Source of the DNA: Alphaproteobacteria bacterium
Lineage (GTDB): Bacteria; Pseudomonadota; Alphaproteobacteria; Rs-D84
DNA length: 39,410 nt
Assembly (NCBI GenBank): GCA_017472065.1
Contig: JAFURB010000001.1
Span: 1 to 39,410 of the forward strand
Direction of reading: 5' to 3'
The notes under the pieces are model-generated. The model was not told the origin of the DNA and ran no database searches. It was given only the letters and a program-made list of their open reading frames with translations. A program made the position numbers and the translations under genes. Positions 32,990 to 39,410 of the stretch are shown one piece after another (position 1 is the first letter of the stretch; the number at the start of each line of letters is the position of its first letter).

Positions 32990-33467
32990 ATTTCTTGTTC
33001 ACTTCCATCGTATATCGATTCAGTTTCAGTTGTTTCAGTGTTTCGATATATTTGACCAGATTGTCGGCCATGATATATTCTTCGGAATTTTTGTCTGGTT
33101 TTTTTTGTTCGTATATATAAAACAATTCATACCATGTGTACACATGATCTGGCCGTTCGTCCAGGTCATATTTTTTATTAATTATGCTGGCATCCTGGGC
33201 CAGTTTATCTGCGCGCTGCGTTGAATCGCGAACCAGGTCGGGGATTCGTGCAGATGCTTCTTCGTATGTGGTGCGTTCTGCGCGCCGCTTGTCCATGTAT
33301 GATACAGAATCGTACGCGCGCCAGTCGCACCAATACATCAAAAAGTCTTTGAAATATCTGGTGCGTGTATCGCGTTTTAATGCATCTGCGTCTTGGGATT
33401 GGACCACAACCGGGGTTGCTGCCAACATTAACGCCAGTAAAAGTTTTAATTTATTTTTGTTTTTCAT
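32988..33467 (-). CDS. Exported protein, unknown
   Basis: 159 residues from the ATG at 33467. That start gives a proper signal peptide (MKNKNKLKLLLALMLAATPVVVQS, cleavage before QDADAL); the frame continues 13 codons upstream, but the extra MKFFLFVLKYSVT would double the hydrophobic start. The mature part is charged and helical (RDTRTRYFKDFLMYWCDWRAYDSVSYMDKRRAERTTYEEASARI), with a single Cys in MYWCDW, and ends in a coiled-coil-like helix. No family recognised. A periplasmic location is inferred. Confidence 0.75.
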   Translation of the reverse strand: MKNKNKLKLLLALMLAATPVVVQSQDADALKRDTRTRYFKDFLMYWCDWRAYDSVSYMDKRRAERTTYEEASARIPDLVRDSTQRADKLAQDASIINKKYDLDERPDHVYTWYELFYIYEQKKPDKNSEEYIMADNLVKYIETLKQLKLNRYTMEVNKK

Positions 33468-33566
33468 GGTAACACTATATTTAAGCACGAATAAAAAAAA
33501 CTTCAAGTCCTATGTCAAAAACAATAAATATATGGTATAATTATCCCGATAGGCAAGGGGAGTTCG

Positions 33567-34502
33567 ATGAAAGTATCTATTATTGGTATTGGTTCTGTTG
33601 GTGCCGCCGTTGCAACCGCGGTAAAAAATACAGGATTGGTTCATGAAATCGCGCTTTATGATCGTGATAATGTGCGTTCATATGCCGCCGCCGAAGATTT
33701 GGGTCATGCATCTGCATTTTCATATGATGTTAAAATTACTGCGGTAAATAATTATCGCGGTATTCGTGGTTCTGATATTGTTATTATTGCCGCCGGTGCT
33801 AATCAAAAGCCGGGCGAAACCCGTACAGATTTATTAAATGCAAATGCGGCGGTAATTGCCGACATTGTACCGCGTGTTATGGCAAATGTAGATTCTAAAA
33901 ATGTAACCCTGGTTATTGTGACAAATCCATTGGATGTCATGGTTATGTTGGCGCAAAAGATTTCTAAGTTACCCGCATCCCGTGTAATTGGTACGGGAAC
34001 AATGCTGGATTCTGCGCGTCTGCGCGCGATATTGTCGCGCCAATTATCTGTATCGCCCCAGTCTATAAATGCATATGTCTTGGGCGAACACGGTGACAGC
34101 AGTATGATAAACTGGTCATCGGCATCAATTGGTGCGATTGATTTGACCACATTTTGTCGCCAGGCAAAAATATCATTACCTGCCACAACGCGCAACACAA
34201 TTGAACATCGTGTTCGCAATGCGGCATATGAAATTATCCGCGGTCGTGGTGCAACATGGGACGGTATTGCGGCGGCGGTTGCAGATTTATTGCGATGCAT
34301 CATAAATGACGAATGTCGTATTTTAACGGTCAGTACTGTCAACGGTGCGGGCAAAGATGCCCTTGCGATGTCATTGCCGCGCATTGTTGGCCGACGGGGT
34401 GTGGTTACGACATTGATACCACGCATGACATCGGCGGAAAGTTCAAATTTGCGTCGCAGTGGCAAAATAATTCGAAAAAATTTTGATTCAATTGAAATGT
34501 AA
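33567..34502 (+). CDS. ldh: L-lactate dehydrogenase
   Basis: NAD-dependent reduction of pyruvate to L-lactate, which regenerates NAD+ during fermentation. 311 residues. Rossmann start VSIIGIGSVGAAVATAV; the specificity loop reads AAGANQKPGETRTDLL with Gln80 (lactate dehydrogenases have Gln here, malate dehydrogenases Arg) and the catalytic Arg86; NPLDVMV; Asp148 and Arg151 in MLDSARLR; catalytic His175 in GEHGDSS. Ribosome site AAGGGGAG lies four bases before the ATG, and a TATAAT at 33536-33541 is the likely -10 box. A terminator follows. No allosteric-site analysis was possible. Confidence 0.92.
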   Translation: MKVSIIGIGSVGAAVATAVKNTGLVHEIALYDRDNVRSYAAAEDLGHASAFSYDVKITAVNNYRGIRGSDIVIIAAGANQKPGETRTDLLNANAAVIADIVPRVMANVDSKNVTLVIVTNPLDVMVMLAQKISKLPASRVIGTGTMLDSARLRAILSRQLSVSPQSINAYVLGEHGDSSMINWSSASIGAIDLTTFCRQAKISLPATTRNTIEHRVRNAAYEIIRGRGATWDGIAAAVADLLRCIINDECRILTVSTVNGAGKDALAMSLPRIVGRRGVVTTLIPRMTSAESSNLRRSGKIIRKNFDSIEM

Positions 34503-34508
34503 ACATAT

Positions 34509-34531
34509 GGGGGCAAATTGCCCCTTTTTTT
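34509..34531 (+). terminator. ldh terminator
   Basis: GGGGC, loop AAATT, GCCCC (34510-34524), then T7. Confidence 0.85.
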
Positions 34532-34603
34532 ATTTTTGAATACAGTCATAGTGAAACTAATTCCACCACATGGTATATTTTTTATCAACAACGGGGGGAT
34601 TTT

Positions 34604-34903
34604 ATGGCAGACGATATTCATTACATGCCATCGGTTGATGGTTCTGGATTTGATGCGATATGTCGCGGCAAAATCATCGGCCAGGTAACATTTGTTCGCA
34701 TTGGTATGGATAAACTAATTATTGACTATACAGGGGTGGCAACCCCATATCGTGGCCAAGATATCGGATTAAACCTGGTTCGTCATGTTGCAGATTTGGC
34801 CCGTACCCAGCATCGTCGCATAATAACAATATGTCCATTTGCGCGCGCGATGTTTAACAGATACCCCGAATTTGATGATATTAGATTAATGAACGCGCAT
34901 TAG
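34604..34903 (+). CDS. Small GNAT-fold acetyltransferase (YjdJ-like)
   Basis: 99 residues. The short GNAT core is recognisable: a beta-strand start (ICRGKIIGQVTFVRI), the acetyl-CoA loop VATPYRGQDIGLNLVRHVADLAR (V-x-P-x-x-R-G-Q/x-x-I-G-x-x-L), and the closing ICPFARAMFNRYPEF, the C-P-(F/Y)-x-x-x-x-(x)-x-x-(H/Y)-P block typical of the YjdJ-type N-acetyltransferase-like family. The substrate of this family is not well established. Strong GGGGGA before the ATG. Stop is TAG. The following gene has the same leader sequence GGGGGATTTTAT, which suggests similar translation strength. Confidence 0.82.
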   Translation: MADDIHYMPSVDGSGFDAICRGKIIGQVTFVRIGMDKLIIDYTGVATPYRGQDIGLNLVRHVADLARTQHRRIITICPFARAMFNRYPEFDDIRLMNAH

Positions 34904-34910
34904 TTGTTGA

Positions 34911-34941
34911 TATAATCTGCTGTTTCATCTAATATGAAACA
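34911..34941 (+). promoter_or_regulatory. -10 box and palindrome before the spermidine-synthase-like gene
   Basis: TATAAT (34911-34916) followed by the perfect inverted repeat TGTTTCAT-CTAAT-ATGAAACA (34921-34941), which covers the expected transcription start. Could be an operator or a 5' mRNA hairpin. Confidence 0.5.
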
Positions 34942-34967
34942 ATATTCAGGAAATGGGGGATTTTATC

Positions 34968-36347
34968 ATGTCCAAGAAAATGCGCGCATGGTTACTTGCA
35001 TTAATATTTTTTAATGGTTTTATCAGTTTGTCATTGGAATTGGTAATCTTGCGCCAGTTGTCGTTCTGGGTCGGTTCCAGTCCTGTTATTACCAGTATAA
35101 TAATGGGTGCATTTTTGGGATTTATGTCACTGGGGTATTGGCTGGGGAATTCAGATCGCGTACGCATATCGCGTATTCCACGCATTTTGTGTGCCAGTTT
35201 TCTAATTATTGCGGCCCTGGCACTGTTCGCGGCCAGTTTCCCATTTGTAACAAAATATTTTTCGTTTATGTATCAATCTGGGATAACATCGGGTGTGGTT
35301 CAGACATTTATTTATTCATTTGTATTTTTGTCTGTTGGGCCATTTTTGTTTGGTTTTAATACAACATTACTGTCGCGCCTGTTGCAGACACGAAACACCA
35401 ACAACACTGGTAATATTATGGCGGTTGATACAATCGGTTCGGTTATTGCATCGATGATAACAACATTGATATTTATGCCGTTTTTAGGCGTAAATTATAC
35501 GGTTGGATTAGTGATATTGTTGGCGTGTATATGTGCACTGTCGTCATATCGTCGAATTTGGGTGTGGGTGTCCGTTGGGTTCTTGTTGATTTTTGGCGGA
35601 TATGTAAACAGTGATTATGTTCAGCGCAACCGTTATGGGATATTGGTTAATAATTCCAATTCTACTATTTCTGTCCAGGAATATGGTGATATTCGTGTGC
35701 TGGATATGAACCGGTTGGCCATGTCAATGTATAACAAGCACAACCAAAAAGGTGCCGAATACATAAACTTTATCAATGACAATTTTATTTATAATCTGCC
35801 CACAGATCGGGCGCGAAAAATCTTGGTCCTTGGGGCGGGTGGTTTTACCCTGGGGATTCGTGATACATTTCATGAATACACATTTGTTGATATAGAACCA
35901 ACATTAAAAGATGTGTCTGAAAAATATTTCATTGGGGAAAAGTTATCACCAAACAAAAAATTTATCGTCCAAGATGCATCCCAGTTCTTGAAAAACACCC
36001 CCGAACAGTATGACATAATTTTACTGGATGTTTATTCAAATTCGTTCCAAATCCCCGAAGGGTTAATAACATCAGAATTTATGGCGCGAATCAAATCGCG
36101 TGTTGCGTCAAACGGTGTTGTATTGATGAACATGATTTTCAGTCCGTCTTTTGACGATGCGTACACGCGCGTGTTTGATAATACATTTCATACGGTATTT
36201 GCCCATAACACATCGCGTCAAATTATCGGCCGCATAAACCCATGGTTGCCAGACGATGTTGCAAATATTATCTATATTTACTTTAATGTTGACAATGACG
36301 GCCGTGTTTATACGATAAATAAAACACCTGTGATTTATGACAGATAA
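34968..36347 (+). CDS. Membrane-fused spermidine synthase-like protein
   Basis: 459 residues from the chosen ATG; the upstream ATG at 34954-34957 region is part of the ribosome site GGGGGA and is not used. The N-terminal half (to about 215) has some seven hydrophobic helices, beginning WLLALIFFNGFISLSLELVILRQL, a start common to membrane-bound spermidine-synthase homologues, with a GxWLGN turn after the second helix. The C-terminal half is a Rossmann methyltransferase-like domain: ILVLGAGGFTLGI (cofactor loop), YTFVDIEPTL, QDASQFL, DIILLDVYSNSFQIPEGLITSEF. The last block matches the D-x-x-S-...-IP-x-x-L-T pattern of the fused family. Polyamine synthesis is not proven for such proteins; some bind decarboxylated SAM, and others have unknown roles. 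Confidence 0.82.
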   Translation: MSKKMRAWLLALIFFNGFISLSLELVILRQLSFWVGSSPVITSIIMGAFLGFMSLGYWLGNSDRVRISRIPRILCASFLIIAALALFAASFPFVTKYFSFMYQSGITSGVVQTFIYSFVFLSVGPFLFGFNTTLLSRLLQTRNTNNTGNIMAVDTIGSVIASMITTLIFMPFLGVNYTVGLVILLACICALSSYRRIWVWVSVGFLLIFGGYVNSDYVQRNRYGILVNNSNSTISVQEYGDIRVLDMNRLAMSMYNKHNQKGAEYINFINDNFIYNLPTDRARKILVLGAGGFTLGIRDTFHEYTFVDIEPTLKDVSEKYFIGEKLSPNKKFIVQDASQFLKNTPEQYDIILLDVYSNSFQIPEGLITSEFMARIKSRVASNGVVLMNMIFSPSFDDAYTRVFDNTFHTVFAHNTSRQIIGRINPWLPDDVANIIYIYFNVDNDGRVYTINKTPVIYDR

Positions 36348-36373
36348 AAAAACCACACAAGTGTGGCTTTTTT
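36347..36373. terminator. Bidirectional terminator
   Basis: A-tract, CCACA-CAAG-TGTGG (36353-36366), C, T6; serves the convergent genes on both sides. Confidence 0.8.
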
Positions 36374-36563
36374 AGTCATTTTTTTGTGGAATATTTACAA
36401 TAATTTTTCCGCCCTGACCAGTCTTAATCCATTCCAACGCGGCAATTCGTCCATCAATATGTTTTTTATCTTGTTCATTATCTAGCGTCAGTTCTTTCAT
36501 TAAACGAATTGTATTATCAATAGATGCAATAATTTCCGGGGTTAATACCTTGTTTTTATGCAT
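36372..36563 (-). CDS. Small unknown protein (63 residues)
   Basis: MHKNKVLTPEIIASIDNTIRLMKELTLDNEQ..., soluble, charged, with an amphipathic helix (IIASIDNTIRLMKEL) and a C-terminal beta-like stretch (GGKIIVNIPQKND). No family recognised. The ribosome site AAGGAGG lies six bases before the ATG in the string GGAGGAACAATATG; the gene upstream on the same strand has the related string GGGGAACAATATG. The pair is probably one unit from the promoter at 37142-37115. Confidence 0.7.
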   Translation of the reverse strand: MHKNKVLTPEIIASIDNTIRLMKELTLDNEQDKKHIDGRIAALEWIKTGQGGKIIVNIPQKND

Positions 36564-36583
36564 ATTGTTCCTCCTTAGTTTTT

Positions 36584-37069
36584 TTAATGTATGTGTAATC
36601 GCTGTTGTGCAGACATAATCTTAGCAGGTTGAGTAAATATTATGTGTTGTCCACGTGTATTTTTTTTGTGGTACAATTTCGTATTACAGGTGTGGTTATA
36701 ATGTTTTCTAATTTCTTTTGATTTATATTCAATTTCGTGGTCATCATCTGCATCAATCAAATCTGAAATCGGTATTTCATATGTACTTCCATCAGGAGAT
36801 TCATAAATAACTGTTTCCGCATTAGCAGGAACCTCTATTACTCCACGGTCTTCATGTCCTTTGTCAGGGGTGTTTATGCTGTCGTATGCATCCCAATCAA
36901 TGCTAATTCCAGATTTGTCTTCTTGGTTATCTGTTTTATCGTCATCAGATCCAAAAATGCCTAGCCACCCCATATGGTATTTAATACCATACTGATTCAC
37001 AGAAAGTGCTAGTTGTCTTGATTTTGTTTTGTTTACATAAGGCAGGATAAAATTAGAACTTGTTTTCAT
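36584..37069 (-). CDS. Acidic unknown protein (161 residues)
   Basis: MKTSSNFILPYVNKTKSRQL..., soluble, strongly acidic in the centre (FGSDDDKTDNQEDKSGISIDWDAYDSINTPD and LIDADDDHEIEY), with a basic C-terminus (KTRGQHII, QQRLHIH). A short strand pattern (ETVIYESPDGSTYEIPISDLIDADD) suggests a small beta domain. No family recognised. An internal ATG (MGWLGIFGSDDD) could also start it, but it has no ribosome site, while the first ATG has AGGGGAAC. Codon use is less TTG/CCA-biased than in core genes, which suggests an accessory gene. Confidence 0.65.
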   Translation of the reverse strand: MKTSSNFILPYVNKTKSRQLALSVNQYGIKYHMGWLGIFGSDDDKTDNQEDKSGISIDWDAYDSINTPDKGHEDRGVIEVPANAETVIYESPDGSTYEIPISDLIDADDDHEIEYKSKEIRKHYNHTCNTKLYHKKNTRGQHIIFTQPAKIMSAQQRLHIH

Positions 37070-37114
37070 ATTGTTCCCCTATAGTTTTTGTTACAGAAAA
37101 ACACTTACGATTCA

Positions 37115-37142
37115 ATTGTAGAACAATAACATTTTGTTTCAA
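37115..37142 (-). promoter_or_regulatory. Promoter of the 161/63-residue gene pair
   Basis: Minus strand TTGAAA (37142-37137), 16-base spacer, TACAAT (37120-37115), about 45 bases before the first ATG. Confidence 0.6.
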
Positions 37143-37164
37143 CAAAAAAATTATTTATTTGGTC

Positions 37165-37761
37165 TTAATTTTTCAAATTTTCTGCAACCACATCCCAGTT
37201 AACCAGGTGGTCCAGATAATTATCTACAAATTCGGCGCGTCTGTTCTGGTAATCGACATAGTATGCATGTTCCCACACATCCAGATTTAGTATCGGCACC
37301 ATATTGTGTGCAATTGGTGTGTCTGCATTTGCCATGTTGATAATTTTCAGCGCATCACCATCCCGTACCAGCCATGTATAGCCACTGCCAAACAAACTGG
37401 TTGCGGCCGATTTGAATTGTTCACGAAATTTATCATCGCCACCAAAAGCGTTTGCAATTTCATCAGGGATTTTTCCGCCACAGTCCCGGCACATACCATT
37501 GAAAAAGAAATCATGGTTAAACACCTGGGCGGCATTGTTAAAAATCTTTTGTGCATTTGGGTTTTGCGTGTCTTTTGCAGATGTTTTTATTATTTCGTAC
37601 AATGATACCTGTTCATACGGTGTATTTTGTATTAGTTCGTTCAGATTTTTTATATATGTTGCAACATGTTTCCCGTGGTGCAGTTCCATTGTTTCCCGCG
37701 ACATATATGGCATCAGTCCATCGTATGCATACGGTAATGGGAATTGTGTCAGTGTGAACAT
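37165..37761 (-). CDS. sodB: Iron superoxide dismutase
   Basis: Converts superoxide to hydrogen peroxide and oxygen in the cytoplasm. 198 residues, normal for the family. Metal ligands: His28 (MELHHGKH), His83 (VFNHDFFFNGM), Asp161 and His165 (DVWEHAYYVDYQNRR). Gln79 in NNAAQVFNH, next to the second ligand, is the residue pattern of Fe-type rather than Mn-type enzymes. The usual NHTFYW is here NHDFFF, a small departure. It is transcribed away from the thioredoxin-like gene and towards the small-gene promoter. It forms a peroxide-producing step that rubrerythrin can complete. Confidence 0.95.
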   Translation of the reverse strand: MFTLTQFPLPYAYDGLMPYMSRETMELHHGKHVATYIKNLNELIQNTPYEQVSLYEIIKTSAKDTQNPNAQKIFNNAAQVFNHDFFFNGMCRDCGGKIPDEIANAFGGDDKFREQFKSAATSLFGSGYTWLVRDGDALKIINMANADTPIAHNMVPILNLDVWEHAYYVDYQNRRAEFVDNYLDHLVNWDVVAENLKN

Positions 37762-37843
37762 GGTTTTTCCTTTTTTTCTTTATCTTGAATTTTGTACACA
37801 TAAAAAACAACAGGAAAGAAATAACAAAAAATATAAAAATTAC

Positions 37844-37873
37844 TTGCGCTGGTAAAAAAAACTTTTCTATAAT
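37844..37873 (+). promoter_or_regulatory. Promoter of the thioredoxin-like gene
   Basis: TTGCGC (37844-37849), 18-base spacer, TATAAT (37868-37873), with AAAGGAG before the ATG at 37906. Confidence 0.65.
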
Positions 37874-37905
37874 CAAGTTATCTAAAAAAACATAAAGGAG
37901 AAAAC

Positions 37906-38490
37906 ATGAAAAAATTGTCTGCATTATTTGCGCTGTGTGGTTTGGCGTTTGTTGGGGCTGCATCTGCGGCGAATATAACGATATATTATTCACCATCATG
38001 CCCACACTGTCATCATGCGCGTGACTTTATATCCAATAACCTGGTTTATGAATATCCAACCATCACCGTTACCGAAGTTAACGTTATGGACCAGGCAAAC
38101 CTGTCAAAATTCCAGGAAACATTAAAAAAGTGTGAATATGAATCTGGTGGTGTGCCGGTATTGACGATTGGTGAAAAATGTTTCCAGGGCTATGCAGACT
38201 TTATGCAGGCAGAACTGCGCGAAGCGGTCGAAGCAGACATGTCTGACGCGGACAAGGCCAAGGCTGCTGAAAATAAAAAAGCAATGGAATCGGATGCAGA
38301 AAAATTCAAATCTGAAAACGCAGAAAACAAGGCAACTGTATCTGAATATGTTGCGACCGTTGCAAATGCAGAACAAGATGCAGATGTGCAAAAAAAAAAT
38401 CCTGGCTCGTCTAGTGTTTGGTTCTGGGGCTTGTTAATTGTCTTGGTTGCGGGTTTGGGCATTGTCTTGGTTCGCAAGGACAAGAAATAA
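37906..38490 (+). CDS. Periplasmic thioredoxin/glutaredoxin-like protein with C-terminal anchor
   Basis: 194 residues: signal peptide (MKKLSALFALCGLAFVGAASA, cleavage before ANI); a short glutaredoxin-like fold with active site Cys32-Pro-His-Cys35 in YYSPSCPHCHHARDF and the cis-proline loop SGGVPVLTIGEKCFQGY; a long charged helix (about 105-155, AEADMSDADKAKAAENKK...), and a membrane helix at about 171-189 (VWFWGLLIVLVAGLGIVLV) ending in RKDKK. CPHC is the redox centre of DsbA-type oxidants, but the fold here is the small glutaredoxin one. The chain would be held at the outer face of the inner membrane by its tail. A role in disulfide exchange in the periplasm is inferred. cvpA follows after 41 bases. 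Confidence 0.8.
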   Translation: MKKLSALFALCGLAFVGAASAANITIYYSPSCPHCHHARDFISNNLVYEYPTITVTEVNVMDQANLSKFQETLKKCEYESGGVPVLTIGEKCFQGYADFMQAELREAVEADMSDADKAKAAENKKAMESDAEKFKSENAENKATVSEYVATVANAEQDADVQKKNPGSSSVWFWGLLIVLVAGLGIVLVRKDKK

Positions 38491-38531
38491 ATCCAACAGA
38501 TATCATTAAATAATCAAATACAGGTATTTCT

Positions 38532-39254
38532 ATGTTTGATTTAACATCGCTTGATTATATTTATGTGGGTGTCGTTCTGGCATCCACAATTTGGGCTTTC
38601 TTTCGTGGCGGCGTATATGAAACAGTCGCGACATTATCATGGGTTGTTGCGGCAATTGCGGCGCGTTTTGCATCGCCGTGGCTGGATAAACTGTTACAGT
38701 CTTGGTTTGATTTGTCTGCATCGACGGTCGGCACACTGATTGCATCGTACTTTATCGTATTCTTTGTGATATTAATGCTGGTCGGTTTCTTTAATCAGAA
38801 ATTGCGCGATAAAATCCACGACAGCATGATGAAGGTCACAGATCGTACCCTGGGGATTGTTTTTGGAATTGTTCGCGGTATGGTTGTGATGGGGGTCGTG
38901 TACTGGGTATCGTTGTGGTACTATTCTGATGCACCACGCATGCCACACTGGCTGGACCAGGCACGTACACGTCCAATTATGCTCTATACTGCAGAAAAAT
39001 TGGATGATTGGTTTGTTCCCGGTGCGCCAAATAAATTGCTGGCACGCGACCGTGCGGCATTGGTCGAAGGTATGAAAATTTTTCAGAATTTGATTAACCC
39101 GGCGGTCGCTGAAAAGCCTGCATCCCCAGATGCGCCCGAAACAGGATATAAATCATCGGAACGCACTGCGTTGGAAAATCAGTTGTTGCAAATTGAAACA
39201 GCGGCCCGTGCAGGCGAAGAAGACACGCCCGATGATGCGATTGTTGTTGAATAA
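38532..39254 (+). CDS. cvpA: CvpA family membrane protein
   Basis: 240 residues. The N-terminal 160 hold the CvpA domain: four hydrophobic segments (about 8-24, 30-47, 64-86, 104-126), with FFRGGVYETVATLSWVVAAIAARF and RTLGIVFGIVRGMVVMGVVYW as typical blocks. A soluble tail of about 80 residues, rich in Ala, Pro and Glu, follows. The family is needed for colicin V export and envelope tolerance in E. coli; its molecular action is not settled. In E. coli the gene precedes purF, which is not seen here; instead a terminator ends it. It may share a transcript with the thioredoxin-like gene. Confidence 0.88.
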   Translation: MFDLTSLDYIYVGVVLASTIWAFFRGGVYETVATLSWVVAAIAARFASPWLDKLLQSWFDLSASTVGTLIASYFIVFFVILMLVGFFNQKLRDKIHDSMMKVTDRTLGIVFGIVRGMVVMGVVYWVSLWYYSDAPRMPHWLDQARTRPIMLYTAEKLDDWFVPGAPNKLLARDRAALVEGMKIFQNLINPAVAEKPASPDAPETGYKSSERTALENQLLQIETAARAGEEDTPDDAIVVE

Positions 39255-39279
39255 AAATCCCCCGATTGGGGGATTTTTA
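39253..39279. terminator. Bidirectional terminator, cvpA / XRE paralogue
   Basis: AAAAATCCCCC, loop GATT, GGGGGATTTTT; the stop codon of the convergent regulator overlaps it. Confidence 0.88.
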
Positions 39280-39410
39280 TTTTCGTCTTTTGCACATAAT
39301 CATTGTTAAGCCATTTATCATTATTTTATTCATGATTTCTTCGGGCATTAGCACATGACCTTTTTCTATTTTACGCAATTCACGCACAGATATACCGAAC
39401 ATACCAGAAC
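39277..39410 (-). CDS. XRE-like regulator, second copy, cut by window edge
   Basis: The last 43 codons of a minus-strand gene whose start lies outside the window. They read SGMFGISVRELRKIEKGHVLMPEEIMNKIMINGLTMIMCKRRK. This matches the C-terminal part of the protein at 9532-9750 position by position (GIS-RELxxIExGxVLxPExIxNKxxINGxxMIxCKRxK), without gaps. Both copies lie convergent to a housekeeping gene, and both stops sit in the shared terminator. The helix-turn-helix recognition helix is in this fragment, and changes there (SPRELKNIEHGR against SVRELRKIEKGH) suggest related but not identical targets. Confidence 0.85.
   Translation of the reverse strand, partial: SGMFGISVRELRKIEKGHVLMPEEIMNKIMINGLTMIMCKRRK

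Overview
The window looks like chromosomal DNA of an alphaproteobacterium, probably a host- or gut-associated one living with little oxygen. The strongest marker is a circularly permuted, two-piece-type tmRNA gene (minus strand, about 13601 to 13262), an arrangement typical of Alphaproteobacteria. The fabH-ihfA and rpmF-plsX pairs and the olsB-plsC (ornithine lipid) pair fit the same group. Rubrerythrin, Fe superoxide dismutase, L-lactate dehydrogenase and HemW suggest an anaerobic or microaerophilic, fermentative or heme-dependent life. The outer-membrane barrels, a Slam-like protein and MltB show a Gram-negative envelope. The coding style is uniform (AT-leaning, Leu as TTG, Pro as CCA, nearly all stops TAA). 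Placement in an uncultured gut clade such as RF32/CAG-239 is a guess.

Layout. 1-8.4 kb: rpoB (5' end outside the window), rpoC, rpmF, with plsX following at 8.4-9.5 kb. 9.5-13.7 kb is an accessory and RNA-rich stretch: a small XRE-type regulator, a candidate sRNA, two copies of a mosaic intergenic repeat, a secreted Cys-rich protein, an orphan mraZ, two small unknown genes and the permuted ssrA. 13.7-17.1 kb: obgE, an unknown gene, rubrerythrin, then fabH-ihfA on the minus strand. 17.2-22.1 kb: a 623-residue unknown protein, tRNA-Arg(CCT), and three tandem paralogues that look like DUF3419/BtaA-type SAM-dependent transferases. 22.2-27 kb: a small Cys-rich membrane protein, a Slam-like TPR-barrel protein, an M13 metallopeptidase and hemW. 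27-33 kb: an outer-membrane barrel, mltB, olsB-plsC and an archaeal/eukaryotic-type proS. 33-39.4 kb: ldh, a GNAT protein, a membrane-fused spermidine-synthase-like protein, two small unknown genes, sodB, a membrane-anchored thioredoxin-like protein, cvpA, and at the very end a second copy of the XRE-type regulator, cut by the window edge.

How genes work together. Transcription and translation (rpoBC, rpmF, proS, tRNA-Arg, obgE, ssrA) dominate the housekeeping part. Membrane lipid synthesis recurs: plsX and fabH (acyl supply), olsB plus a PlsC-family acyltransferase (ornithine lipid), and the three BtaA-like genes, which might add headgroup chemistry. Nearly every convergent gene pair is separated by a symmetric A-tract/stem/T-tract terminator. 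Readable promoters split about evenly between TTGC and TTGA -35 boxes, and two (hemW and the BtaA-like array) sit so close to the ATG that the mRNAs should be almost leaderless.

The most interesting observations are the tmRNA with its tag AANDNVRLAMAA, the BtaA-like tandem array, a promoter-to-terminator unit without a convincing gene at 9778-9940, the mosaic intergenic repeat, and a natural Arg529Leu change in the rifampicin pocket of RpoB.
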